Shown one piece after another: positions 53,309 to 61,902 of a DNA stretch of 64,000 bases. The DNA is from Oscillospiraceae bacterium CM (GTDB lineage Bacteria > Bacillota > Clostridia > Oscillospirales > Oscillospiraceae): assembly GCA_022870705.1 (NCBI GenBank), contig CP072107.1, positions 310,001 to 374,000 of the forward strand, written 5' to 3'. A program made the translations under genes and the position numbers. Below the pieces are notes generated by a model, which worked only from the letters and a program-made list of their open reading frames with translations, was not told the origin of the DNA and did no database searches. Positions within the stretch are counted from its first letter, which is position 1. Each line of letters starts with the position of its first letter.

Positions 53309-54559
53309 ATGAGTATTGGTTATGCTTGCCTGGCCGTTGGTGTACCAAACACTAGCATAAAAGGATGTCTGCTGAAAAACGCCAATGATGAAAAGCTGGC
53401 CGAATTGATTCGGCATAATTTAACGTCTCTTAAAAACATCATTGAGTATAATGATGCGAATAACGTCCGCCTTTTCCGGATCAGCTCTGATATTATCCCC
53501 TTCGGTTCAAGTCCGGCCAACGCGCTGCAATGGAGGAGCGTTTTTAAGGAAGAGATTTCCAGACTCGGGAGCCGTGTCAGAAAAGCAGGCATTCGGGTTT
53601 CAATGCATCCAGGGCAATATACTGTACTGAATTCGTCAGACAAGCAGGTGGCAGAACGTGCGGTTGATGACCTCGCTTATCATTCAGCGCTCATGGACAG
53701 TCTGGAAGTAGATTTCACCAATAAAATCATTCTACATGTTGGAGGCGCGTACGGAAACAAAAAAGAGGCAATGATGCGTTTTTCGGAACGTTATAAAGAT
53801 CTGGATGATTCTATCAAACGGCGTCTAGTAATAGAAAATGACGACAAGGCCTACCATATCGGCGATGTAATGGAGCTGGGTTCACGCCTTGGGATTCCCG
53901 TCGTTTATGATAATCTTCATAATAAGGTCAATTGCTGCGACCCTTCAAAAAAAGATTACTATTGGATTTCACAGTGTTCAGCATCTTGGAAGCATGAGGC
54001 TGGCAGACAAAAAGTTCACTATTCGCAGCAGGATTTACACAAAAGCTCTGGTTCTCATTCCGAGAGTATTTCCGTAGCTGAGTTCCTGGATTTTTTTGCA
54101 GGCCTTGGCGAAAACAAACCAGATATCATGCTTGAAGTCAAGGATAAAAACCTCTCGGCAATTAAATGCATTAACTGTACGTCATATAATAACATAAAAA
54201 TATTAGAGCTCGAGTGGAGTAGATATAAATACGCTGTACTTGAGAAATCGCCAAATCATTACAAAAAGATAAGGCAGCTTTTAAAGGACAAAACTTCATA
54301 CCCTGCAATTGTGTTTTACCAAGCAATTGAACATGCCTATGCGCAGGAGGCCGTTACAGGAAATGGGGTCAATGCCGCATTACATGTCTGGGGTTATTTC
54401 AAGGGCATGGCAAGCACCAAAGAGAAAGAACGATTTTTTAACCTTTTGCAACTTTGTCAAAAAAGTGGCTCATCAATGGTTTCTTTGAAACGGTTTTTAT
54501 TCAAGCTGGCAGATAAATATAAGCAGGAGTATTTGCTCAATTCCTATTATTTTATTTGA
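53309..54559 (+). CDS. uvsE: UV damage endonuclease UvsE
   Basis: 416 residues, an AP-endonuclease-2-type TIM barrel. It matches the UVDE family: IGYACLAVGVPNTSIKGC, FRISSDIIPFGSSPAN, RVSMHPGQYTVLNSSD, LVIENDDKAYHIGDVMEL, PVVYDNLHNKVNC. These include the metal ligands (H, E, D, H). It nicks 5' to pyrimidine dimers. The C-terminal ~110 residues exceed the bare catalytic core, as in some longer homologues. GAGGTAAATC precedes the start. Confidence 0.95.
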   Translation: MSIGYACLAVGVPNTSIKGCLLKNANDEKLAELIRHNLTSLKNIIEYNDANNVRLFRISSDIIPFGSSPANALQWRSVFKEEISRLGSRVRKAGIRVSMHPGQYTVLNSSDKQVAERAVDDLAYHSALMDSLEVDFTNKIILHVGGAYGNKKEAMMRFSERYKDLDDSIKRRLVIENDDKAYHIGDVMELGSRLGIPVVYDNLHNKVNCCDPSKKDYYWISQCSASWKHEAGRQKVHYSQQDLHKSSGSHSESISVAEFLDFFAGLGENKPDIMLEVKDKNLSAIKCINCTSYNNIKILELEWSRYKYAVLEKSPNHYKKIRQLLKDKTSYPAIVFYQAIEHAYAQEAVTGNGVNAALHVWGYFKGMASTKEKERFFNLLQLCQKSGSSMVSLKRFLFKLADKYKQEYLLNSYYFI

Positions 54560-55349
54560 TGTTGTCATTTGTCGCCGGGAGCAACGAAAAATGATTTCGA
54601 TATAGCCGGATGGCAGCCGCACCTATCAAGACAACCATTCCTACAAGCGCAGTGGTTTGCAGCGGAGCGAATTCTCCTTTAAACCCTTCCGATGATTTCA
54701 AGAATTGATAGATACCAAAATAAGCCCATGCAATTGGCAGCGAAAAAGTAGCACTACGGTTTTTTAATTGGGCCACAATGACCAATAAGACTGCTATAAT
54801 AAGTATAACAATTGCCCATACATTGTCGGCTATTCCAAATCCGTTCCAATTCATCTTGACGAGCGCCGCAGCAATATTAACGACAGTCGCAATAAACAAC
54901 CAGCCAGTGTAAATTCCGAAGCTTAAAGGCAGCAGCCAACGCTTCTTTTCATGGATCTTTAGAAGCCTCTGGCAAAGCAAGGATAATGTGACGACAAATG
55001 CAAGAATGAAAAGCACAGATAACTCAACCAACACAAAGGAAAAAGAAATAATCCAAGCGATATTGAATGCACAGGAAATACAGAAAAGGGTGCTAATCTG
55101 GTCAACAGCACTCTGATAATATGGGTCATTTTTTCTGAAGATCATTACAATTATAGAGATAATGAGCAATGAATAGATTACACTCCAAATACTGAAGGTG
55201 GCAGGGCTAGGTGTTATTAGAGTAAGATACATGTCCGAAATTTGTTTTTGTGAGAGACCGTTTATTAGACCAATAGCACCTAGTGTATTGATAATCAGAG
55301 TGACTACCAAAAATATGCCATTAATCCACGCTTTTTTTGTCCTGTCCAT
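54552..55349 (-). CDS. TspO/MBR-like membrane protein
   Basis: 265 residues with about eight membrane helices. The SPATFSIWSVIYSLLIISI segment and the WLLPLSFGIYTGWLFIATVV helix resemble the tryptophan-rich sensory protein/TspO relatives. It is longer than classic TspO (about 160 residues), with an extra helix set at the C-terminus. Convergent with uvsE (8-bp overlap). Ligand unknown. Confidence 0.78.
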   Translation of the reverse strand: MDRTKKAWINGIFLVVTLIINTLGAIGLINGLSQKQISDMYLTLITPSPATFSIWSVIYSLLIISIIVMIFRKNDPYYQSAVDQISTLFCISCAFNIAWIISFSFVLVELSVLFILAFVVTLSLLCQRLLKIHEKKRWLLPLSFGIYTGWLFIATVVNIAAALVKMNWNGFGIADNVWAIVILIIAVLLVIVAQLKNRSATFSLPIAWAYFGIYQFLKSSEGFKGEFAPLQTTALVGMVVLIGAAAIRLYRNHFSLLPATNDNIK

Positions 55350-55561
55350 ATTAATCCTCCTTCAATGATGTTAAATAGTAATATTATTAATTTACTGACA
55401 TAATAAAAACAACCTAAAATTTTATGCTTGTATTATTGCGTATTCTCCGGCATCCGGCCAAGGTTCGCATCTGATCCGGCCAGATGTCGCATGACATCCG
55501 GCCGGCAATGACCGCCGGTTTAGCATAGTGACGCTGTATTGTTTTTTGCAGTATAGCACGG

Positions 55562-56323
55562 TCAGTTGGCCGTGTCATCAGCGGAGTATAATTTTGCAGG
55601 ATCGTCCCGCATGGTCGGACCGCCGAGCTCGAACCGGACAGAGCCGGTAACGAGTCGGTCCATAATGGCGTCGGCAATAGTCTTGTCGGCAAACGTGCCG
55701 TACCACATGCTGACTGGAAACTGTGCCGAGATGGCGATTGCCTTTTTCTGAGCCCTTCGTTCATCCACGACTTCATACAAGTCCAGGCAGGCCAGGGGCT
55801 GCAGCGTTTCAAGCCCGAAATCGTCCAGGATCAGAAGATCGGGTTTCTTCAAATCGCCGATCAGCTTTTCATAGCTTCCGTCGCCGCGCCCGACAGACAG
55901 GTTCAGGAGCAGCCTGCTCATTTTGTAACAGCGGACGGTCATGCCCGCCCGGCAGGCTTCCCGCCCAAAGGCGCTGACCAGATAGGTCTTTCCCGTTCCG
56001 GTAGGTCCGGTAACCAACAGGTTCCGCCCTTCCCGTATCCATTGCAGATCCGAAAGCCGCGCCACTTTATTCTTATCCAGCATTCGCTCCGGCTTGTAGG
56101 AAAGGTCGGAGAGCGTCGCCGAAGTATCGCGGAGGTTCGCTGTGTGAAGCAGCCGTTTTAACCGGGCGTTCTGCCGGGACAGCCACTGCGCATCCACAAT
56201 CATAGCGAGGCGTTCTTCGAAGCTCAGCTCATTCATCGCGCCGGTTTCGAGCTGGCGGCGGTATTCGGCAACCATAGCTGCCTGCTTCATGGCCTGAAGC
56301 TTCTCCAGAGTCTGATTGATCAT
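55562..56323 (-). CDS. istB: IS21 helper ATPase IstB
   Basis: 253 residues from the ATG at 56323 after a GAGGGGGTGAG site. AAA+ protein with Walker A LLVTGPTGTGKTYLVSAF near 105 and Walker B PDLLILDDFGLETL near 165. IstB loads the transposase onto target DNA. The start lies inside the end of istA. Confidence 0.95.
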   Translation of the reverse strand: MINQTLEKLQAMKQAAMVAEYRRQLETGAMNELSFEERLAMIVDAQWLSRQNARLKRLLHTANLRDTSATLSDLSYKPERMLDKNKVARLSDLQWIREGRNLLVTGPTGTGKTYLVSAFGREACRAGMTVRCYKMSRLLLNLSVGRGDGSYEKLIGDLKKPDLLILDDFGLETLQPLACLDLYEVVDERRAQKKAIAISAQFPVSMWYGTFADKTIADAIMDRLVTGSVRFELGGPTMRDDPAKLYSADDTAN

Positions 56324-56337
56324 TTTCTCACCCCCTC

Positions 56338-57873
56338 TCACTGCCACACGTTGCCGCGCAGATTTTCATGTTCGGGGGTTGGCTTTGCCGAGGGAACGCT
56401 GCCGGTATCCCGTCCGTTCTTCAGAATGTTCCGGATGGTGGTGTAGTTGGCGGCATGCATACCGAGCGCCATGGCACAGGCGGCTTCGAGACGCTCATTC
56501 CCGTAAGTTTGACTCATCTGGAGGATGCCCATACAGGAACGATACGCCTGTTCTTCGACGGCTTGCTGTTTCAGAAGCCTGTCTATGACGGCGGTGGTGT
56601 TTTCTCCGATCTTTTGGGCCCAGTCGGAATATCTACGACCGTCGAAACCGTTGAACTTGACCTGATGCTGGTGGTTGGGCGGCATATGTTCCAAGATGGT
56701 CACATAACGGCTTCCGGAATAGCGGTGCTCATGGGTGGCAACTCTGTCGCCGTTTTCATCGAGAATTTCAATGACATTGCCGGATATGCGCAGTGTCACC
56801 GTCTGCTTGTACAGGGTGTAGGGAACCGAGTAGTAGAAGCCGTCCCACGCCACGTGGTAGTTGTCCGGCACCCGCCGGTCAATGAACTCGGCGAACTCAT
56901 AGGGCTGCGCCGGAAGAGGCCGAAGCGCCGGCTTGTCTATCTCAAGAAATACGCTCTCCCGGGAACCCTGTCTCTTTTGAAACGGTTTGGCAGCGAGCTG
57001 TCTGACCCGCTTCTTGATGGCTGCGTTGAGTTCCCGGAACGAATAGAACACCTGGCCGCGAAGCCATTCCAGCAGCCAGATCTCCAGCCAGCCCACGCCG
57101 GATTCAACAGAACCTTTGTCCCGCGGCTTGCGAATCCGGGCGGGGACGACGGCAACGGCATAGTGCTGTGCAAAACTCCAATATGCCTTGTTGATCTCCG
57201 GATCGTAATACCGGGCGCTGGTAACCGCCGTTTTGGTGTTGTCAGGGACAATAATCTTCGGCACGCCGCCATACCACCCCAAGGCATCTACATGGCCTTT
57301 GATCCACTTATCCGCCTTCTCATCCGGGAAGGCTTCCACAAACGGGTAGGAGCTGTCTCCAAGCGTCGTGATGAAGAAGTGGGCGGTAAGCAGCTCGCCC
57401 GTGGATTCATCCACTACGCAGTCCAGCGTGTCGCCGACCCAGTCCACGAAAAGCTCTCTGCCGGGCTCACGGTTGATGGACATAACCACATTCTTGCCGG
57501 CCTCGTCCTTCCAGTCCTTGTATCGGCGGCAGAATTGACTGTAGCTCATGGAGCTGGCATAATCCTGCTCCCATATGTAGCGCATGTTTTTGCGGTTGTC
57601 TCGGCTTTGGAGGACTTTGTGGATGCCTTCCCACGGCGGGTCTGGTACGCTGGATTTCTTTCCGAAAGAATCCGGATACAGCAGTTCCCGGATTTCATTG
57701 TTGGTCATGGTTGTGGCATGGTCATAGTTCAGCCCTGCCTCCGTACAGCGGTGCTGGATCTCGCCCACGGTACTCTTCCCGCATTTAACGCTTTCTGCGA
57801 TCTCCCGCTGCGTGAGTCCCATCTCCCACAGCCGCAAAATCTCCATAATTCTCATTTTCTCTGTACACCTCAT
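56338..57873 (-). CDS. istA: IS21 transposase IstA
   Basis: About 511 residues from the ATG at 57873 (MRCTEKMRIMEILRLWEMGL); the ATG at 57855 is also possible. An N-terminal HTH (LTQREIAESVKCGKSTVGEI) is followed by the rve core with FVDWVGDTLDCVVDE, KIIVPDNTKTAV and PRDKGSVESGVGWLE as the likely DDE residues. The C-terminal beta domain (YHVAWDGFYYSVPYTLYKQTV) is typical. Confidence 0.95.
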   Translation of the reverse strand: MRCTEKMRIMEILRLWEMGLTQREIAESVKCGKSTVGEIQHRCTEAGLNYDHATTMTNNEIRELLYPDSFGKKSSVPDPPWEGIHKVLQSRDNRKNMRYIWEQDYASSMSYSQFCRRYKDWKDEAGKNVVMSINREPGRELFVDWVGDTLDCVVDESTGELLTAHFFITTLGDSSYPFVEAFPDEKADKWIKGHVDALGWYGGVPKIIVPDNTKTAVTSARYYDPEINKAYWSFAQHYAVAVVPARIRKPRDKGSVESGVGWLEIWLLEWLRGQVFYSFRELNAAIKKRVRQLAAKPFQKRQGSRESVFLEIDKPALRPLPAQPYEFAEFIDRRVPDNYHVAWDGFYYSVPYTLYKQTVTLRISGNVIEILDENGDRVATHEHRYSGSRYVTILEHMPPNHQHQVKFNGFDGRRYSDWAQKIGENTTAVIDRLLKQQAVEEQAYRSCMGILQMSQTYGNERLEAACAMALGMHAANYTTIRNILKNGRDTGSVPSAKPTPEHENLRGNVWQ

Positions 57874-58071
57874 TACCCTGCCCCCTGTACGTTGGTTTTG
57901 TCCATTGTACAAGGCGCGGTTTTGGGTGTCACTACGCTGGCCGGATGTCATGCGAACCTTGGCCCGATGTTATGCGATTCCTGGCCGGATCACGCAAAAT
58001 TACTCATATTATAATATAATTACTGGCAATTTGTAAGCCCCTCTGTACGGAAATCGTCTTACTTTTTATAG

Positions 58072-58752
58072 TTCTTACCCCGATTCTGCTCCGTTTGGTT
58101 AGTCTTTGGCAAAGAGGAACTATCTACCATTTTTAGTGTGATTGACCAATGCCAACCATCAACCCGAACGCCAGCAAAGCACTTAGTTGTTTCCGTGATG
58201 TTCAGAATGATTTACTGCTGCGGATTAAGGCCAATTGAAGCTCGTCGCCTACGTCCGGAAGATGTTGATCTTAATACTGGCTGTGTAAAAATACTGGAAT
58301 CCAAAGGTCATAAAGACCGCATCGTCATGCTTTCGGGCTCAATACTGGAATTGTGCCGCCGGTATTCTAAAAAAGTTGGGTTGATCTATCCGGGAAGAAG
58401 ATTCTTCTTCCCCAGTCCAAGCAGTCGCGGAGAGGGGATGTATTCCCAAGAGTGGATCATTCCCACCTTCAGGAAATTTTTGATTGAGGCCGGACTATAT
58501 CGCCATTGCGCAGGGAACGAACCCAGACTTTATGATCTCCGCCATACATTTGCCACACATCGTTTGTATCAATGGATGAAGGAAGGACAGGATGTCAATG
58601 CCTGTCTTGCTTATCTCAGCGAGTATATGGGACACAAAAATCTATCTGACACCGCCTATTACATTCATCTGGTGCCTGAATTTTTCCCACAAATGTCAGA
58701 TCTTCACCTTGAAGATTACGTAGAAATGATTCCGGAGGTTGAGCGATGCTGA
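58072..58752 (+). pseudogene. Tyrosine recombinase lacking its N-terminus
   Basis: The open frame begins after a TAG at 58069. Visible parts are VFGKEELSTIFSVIDQ, FRMIYCCGLRPIEARRLRP (first Arg), YDLRHTFATH (HxxR-like) and YMGHKNLSDTAYYIH (Tyr). The N-terminal core-binding domain is missing at the IS21 side, so the gene was probably cut by that insertion. Its stop overlaps the start of the next recombinase by 7 nt. It would be one member of a tandem pair or trio of recombinases. Confidence 0.8.
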
Positions 58753-59783
58753 TGAAAGACGAACGCTTTTTCAAAACAATTAAAAATTTTCTTGAGATAT
58801 ATTTACTCAAACAAAAAAACTACAGCAAAAATACGCAAAAATCCTATCGGGAATCATTGAGTCTCCTGCTTCAATATTTTAAGGAAGAACTTGGCCTTGG
58901 GTATGCTCAGATAGGTTTCGATGATCTGACTTATACAAATGTCTGCGGCTTTTTGGATTGGCTCACAGTTTCGCGGGAATGCTCACCTCAAACTGTAAAT
59001 CTGCGCTTGATGGCGATCCGCTCTTTTGCGAAATATTCAAGCATTGTCGATCCGGCAAAGGTCTATTTCCAGGTCGAGTTAGCAAACGTACCCGTTAAAA
59101 AAGCCCACGGTAAGGTAGTGGAATTCATGAGTTTGCCTGCTCTCGAAGCATTATTTCTGCAACCTAACACTAAGAATACAACAGGTTTTCGGGATTTTTG
59201 TTTTATGATTTTAATGTATGACGTTGCCGCACGGTGTCAGGAACTGTTGGATTTGCGGATTGGCGATTTGGAATTGCAGCAAAATACCCCGTCTGTTTAT
59301 CTTACAGGTAAAGGGACTAAAATGCGAAAACTACCAATTTCGACCAAAGTTGCTGGGCACCTGAAGAATTACCTTAATACAGCTCATCCTGCAATATCAA
59401 GGAAAGATGAGGATTTTCTGTTCTACACAATTTCTCATGGCCACAGAAACAAAATGTCTTCGGATGCCGTTTCTCTGTTTATGCGTAAATACGGAGAGAC
59501 CGGTAAAAAAATGTGCTCAGAGATTCCGGATAGAGTTCACCCACACCAGCTACGCCATTCCAGAGCGATGCACTTGTATCGGGGCGGCATGCCTTTGGTT
59601 TTACTTTCTGAGTTTCTCGGACATGCCGATGTAAACACTACTCGGATCTATGCCTGGGCCGATACTGAAATGAAAAGGCAAGCCATACAAAAAATTACGG
59701 ATAAATGTGAAGCCAATGCTACAATCGAGCCGATTTGGGAAAATGACGAGCAGATGATCAAGCGTTTGTATGGTCTTGCATAG
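58746..59783 (+). CDS. Tyrosine recombinase, intact, at right end
   Basis: 345 residues. The core-binding domain spans about residues 20-115 (YSKNTQKSYRESLSLLLQYF). The catalytic domain has DVAARCQELLDLRIGDL, HPHQLRHSRAMHLYRG and FLGHADVNTTRIYAWADTE with the nucleophilic Tyr. It is 57 bp inside the right terminal repeat, together with the truncated partner. It is the best candidate to move the 29.5-kb element. Confidence 0.93.
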   Translation: MLMKDERFFKTIKNFLEIYLLKQKNYSKNTQKSYRESLSLLLQYFKEELGLGYAQIGFDDLTYTNVCGFLDWLTVSRECSPQTVNLRLMAIRSFAKYSSIVDPAKVYFQVELANVPVKKAHGKVVEFMSLPALEALFLQPNTKNTTGFRDFCFMILMYDVAARCQELLDLRIGDLELQQNTPSVYLTGKGTKMRKLPISTKVAGHLKNYLNTAHPAISRKDEDFLFYTISHGHRNKMSSDAVSLFMRKYGETGKKMCSEIPDRVHPHQLRHSRAMHLYRGGMPLVLLSEFLGHADVNTTRIYAWADTEMKRQAIQKITDKCEANATIEPIWENDEQMIKRLYGLA

Positions 59784-59809
59784 TCTGTTGAAACAATATG
59801 ATTCAGTCC

Positions 59810-59849
59810 AAAAGTGGCCGAGTCGGCATTAGCCTACCCGACCACTTTT
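59810..59849. terminator. Hairpin at right end of insertion
   Basis: AAAAGTGG and CCACTTTT, with an inner GTCGG / CCGAC, form a hairpin facing the end of the recombinase gene. It is the structural counterpart of the left hairpin at 30586-30626, though its loop sequence differs. Confidence 0.75.
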
Positions 59850-59962
59850 AATATTATTATCTGGAGGTTTTATAATGACAACGGAAAAACACATACTTGA
59901 TTCTCAACAAGTAGCTCCGCCCTTACCTGACAACATCGGGATAAGTCAACCCTCGGGATTAG
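59840..59962. repeat. Right terminal inverted repeat
   Basis: Matches the left repeat (30474-30595) in inverted orientation. It contains the same GGAGGT, ATG and coding for LDSQQVAPPLPDNIGI, and ends with CTCGGGATTAG at the tip. The peptides from the two copies differ at several of the first codons but agree through the core. Confidence 0.92.
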
Positions 59963-60027
59963 ACCGCTTATCCGGACATCCAGATAAGCGGTCGGTCGCA
60001 GTCAGGGTGTATGCGATGTCCTCCTGA
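59875..60027 (+). CDS. Outward-reading small ORF of right terminal repeat
   Basis: 50 codons from an ATG 6 bp after GGAGGT. The first 30 are from the repeat (MTTEKHILDSQQVAPPLPDN...) and the rest read into the flanking methyltransferase on its antisense strand, ending at 60027. The equivalent ORF on the left is fused to the sense frame of the methyltransferase. Translation here may be accidental at this site. Confidence 0.5.
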   Translation: MTTEKHILDSQQVAPPLPDNIGISQPSGLDRLSGHPDKRSVAVRVYAMSS

Positions 60028-61205
60028 CAACCGAGACCGTTGCCGCCGTTTTTGACCTGCCTGTCGATGATGTTGCCGGCGATGCAGAAGTTGTCCGGCT
60101 CCTGACTGACGAGCGGCACATTGTTTCCACCTGTGCCGTATCGGGCCGACATGGTCGGAGCGACATCATGAGGTCCGGTGTAGCGGCTGTCGATGCCGTG
60201 ATTTTCAAAGACGAGTGGCTGGTGACCATGCTCCTGTGCCCGCAGCGTTCCTGTTTTATCCTCGGTGCAGGACATTTGTGCTCCGCCCTGATCCATCAGA
60301 CACATGATGGACGGCACCATGTTGGAGCCGCTTTCCGCAGCCTTGAGCGTCGGCGCGATTTCCTCTTGATACCCAATGCCTCCCGCCGCTGCACCCTGAC
60401 CTGCGGAGAAGCCTGCCGCAAATACCAGACCTGCGGGATTTCTCCCGCCGCCACCGTCTGCTCCGGCCAGCGTCGGCGCTTTGCTCTCCGGGGTGAAGAT
60501 GCGCTCCTGCTGAGTGTCCCACGGGGTCAGGCATCCTTCTACAGCAAAGGTCTGCTGCTTCATCCCCGGCTGAGCGCCCAAGGCACCGGCAATGTCATGG
60601 AGATCCCGCACCTCATCACGCTGGTTGGCGGCAAAGGCAACCGGGGCAATGACGCCGTTTCGCCCTGTCGACATCCCGCAGTTCACACCAAGAGTGGAAG
60701 AGACTTCGCTTGTGAGGTTGCCTTTGTATCCGTCAAATCCGGTCGGCTCATCTGTTCCGATATCTTCTTCTGTGACTCGCGCTTGTATCTCCAATGCCGT
60801 CTTGAGCTGCTCCGGCAGCTCCTTGCCGCGCTCACGGGCCCGGCGCAGGATTCCCAGACAGGCTGTCTTGGTCAAATAGTATTTTCTCTGCGGCGAGGCC
60901 TCCAAAATCTGCGACAAGAAAGATTCTTTTTCTTCTCTGGGCGACACCCCAGTGTTGAGCATCAAGGCATCGCCACGCCAGGGAGAAAGCATCTCCCAAT
61001 ATGATTCGCCCAGCAGATTCCCAGCTCCCGGCGTCAGGTCGAGGGACATATACGCCTGGTACTTTAATTCGGACGATTTCCTCGAGGACGATGCGGAAGT
61101 CCTCGCCCTTTGGCACCCCGCTGGAGAAGGCTCCGGGGACGTTTTCCCAGACCATAAATCTGGGTCGAACAGACTGACCTGTTCGACCTCGTTGTATGTC
61201 TGCAT
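59946..61205 (-). pseudogene. Second ORF of C5 methyltransferase, 3' end cut off
   Basis: 419 residues, beginning with MQTYNEVEQVSLFDPDLWSG after AAAGGAGATGAGAG, inside the first methyltransferase ORF but in another frame. The long middle part has repeated PTL motifs (SKAPTLAGADGGGGRN; EIAPTLKAAESGSNM; VAPTMSARYGTGGNN), typical of large phage and ICE C5 methyltransferases. It ends ...TATDRLSGCPDKRS, where the 29.5-kb insertion begins; the missing motifs IX-X are at 30,082-30,480. It probably was the target recognition and C-terminal subunit. Confidence 0.84.
59962..59993. repeat. 32-bp palindrome at right junction
   Basis: GACCGCTTATC and GATAAGCGGTC are perfect 11-bp arms around a 10-nt loop, lying between the tip of the right repeat and the methyltransferase sequence. 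There is no counterpart on the left. Confidence 0.8.
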
Positions 61206-61515
61206 CTCTCATCTCCTTTACGATGCGGCATTGCTCCATAAAGAGGCCGGATCGCGCACCGGCAAGTCCTGCTCTGGCTCCGGCTACGGATAAGTCCTGG
61301 CACGGGCTTCCGCCGCAAATGATGTCTACGGGTGGCAGTATTGCTCCGTCCAACTTCGTGATATCCCCGACATGAACCATGTCAGGGAATCGCACTTGTG
61401 TTACCTCGATGGGAAAGGCTTCGATTTCACTCGCCCACAAGGGTATTATTCCGTTGCGTACCGCAGCCAAGGGAAACCCTCCGATCCCATCGAAAAGGCT
61501 TCCCATCGTCAGCAT
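60832..61515 (-). CDS. C5 DNA methyltransferase catalytic part
   Basis: 227 residues. Motif I is GSLFDGIGGFPLAAVRNG, motif IV IICGGSPCQDLSVAG with the catalytic Cys, motif VI FMVWENVPGAFSSG, and motif VIII QRRKRIFLVADFGG. Motifs IX and X are not in this ORF, as in split C5 enzymes such as M.AquI. It overlaps the second ORF by 374 nt. It may protect the element against cytosine-sensing restriction in a new host. The break in its partner probably inactivates it. Confidence 0.88.
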   Translation of the reverse strand: MLTMGSLFDGIGGFPLAAVRNGIIPLWASEIEAFPIEVTQVRFPDMVHVGDITKLDGAILPPVDIICGGSPCQDLSVAGARAGLAGARSGLFMEQCRIVKEMRDADIQRGRTGQSVRPRFMVWENVPGAFSSGVPKGEDFRIVLEEIVRIKVPGVYVPRPDAGSWESAGRIILGDAFSLAWRCLDAQHWGVAQRRKRIFLVADFGGLAAEKILFDQDSLSGNPAPGP

Positions 61516-61518
61516 AGC

Positions 61519-61887
61519 TTACAAACGCATGGAGCAGAAGGGATGCCTTCCCGCAAACGGCCTTTCTCTTTCTGCCATACTCTGTGTCTGCACATATCTT
61601 GTGGGAATGCCGAGCAGTCGCGCTTCGTCAATCTCGCCCTGCATCCCCTCGGAGATGGTTTCACCGAACACCCACAGCTCGTCGCACTTGGAAAGAGCTT
61701 CCTGCCCCATAGTTAGGCCGAGCTGTCTGTCGGCGGGGTTACCCTCGTCCAGCACCTGCGAGTAGAGCAGATGGGGCGCAAAAAAAGCGTGCCCTTCGCT
61801 CATCACGAACCGGCACGCTTCCTTGGCAAATTCCGTATTGACTTCAACGTCCCCGGCGTAGGGGGACGCTATATAAATGAGTTTCAT
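61519..61887 (-). CDS. DUF4406 protein
   Basis: 122 residues, Rossmann-like, beginning MKLIYIASPYAGDVEVNTEF, with FAPHLLYSQVLDEGN and KCDELWVFGETISEGMQGEI as in nucleoside 2-deoxyribosyltransferase-like DUF4406 proteins. These may act on nucleosides or nucleotides. Its stop is 3 bp before the methyltransferase start, so the two are coupled. Confidence 0.84.
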   Translation of the reverse strand: MKLIYIASPYAGDVEVNTEFAKEACRFVMSEGHAFFAPHLLYSQVLDEGNPADRQLGLTMGQEALSKCDELWVFGETISEGMQGEIDEARLLGIPTRYVQTQSMAERERPFAGRHPFCSMRL

Positions 61888-61902
61888 ATTGCCTCCGTTT
61901 CT

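Larger units (their letters stand above)
55436..57997. mobile_element. IS21-family insertion sequence
   Basis: It contains istA and istB on the minus strand. The ends are TTGCGT... at 55436 and ...ACGCAA at 57997, with several internal copies of ATCCGGCCA / TGGCCGGAT and TCGCATGACATCCGGCC in the two flanks, as expected for the multiple IstA binding sites of IS21. The element abuts the truncated tyrosine recombinase. I could not define the target duplication. Confidence 0.85.
30474..59962. mobile_element. 29.5-kb insertion with long inverted terminal repeats
   Basis: Inverted repeats of 122-123 bp (30474-30595 and 59840-59962) lie exactly where the methyltransferase reading frame is broken: codons for TLTATDR end the right part and HAVFSRQ resumes at the left. 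Two overlapping tyrosine recombinase genes sit just inside the right end, the layout of recombinase-tandem or recombinase-in-trio elements. Cargo is about 25 genes. A 32-bp palindrome (59962-59993) extends the right end beyond the symmetrical repeat. Confidence 0.88.

Noticed and set aside
56368-58014. 548-codon plus-strand frame opposite IstA
   Set aside because: Antisense shadow of the IS21 transposase, which has its full set of motifs.
59875-60027. Treating the right outward ORF as a functional gene
   Set aside because: Beyond the repeat it reads antisense through the methyltransferase for only 20 codons. I list it at low confidence only because the left copy makes a sense fusion.
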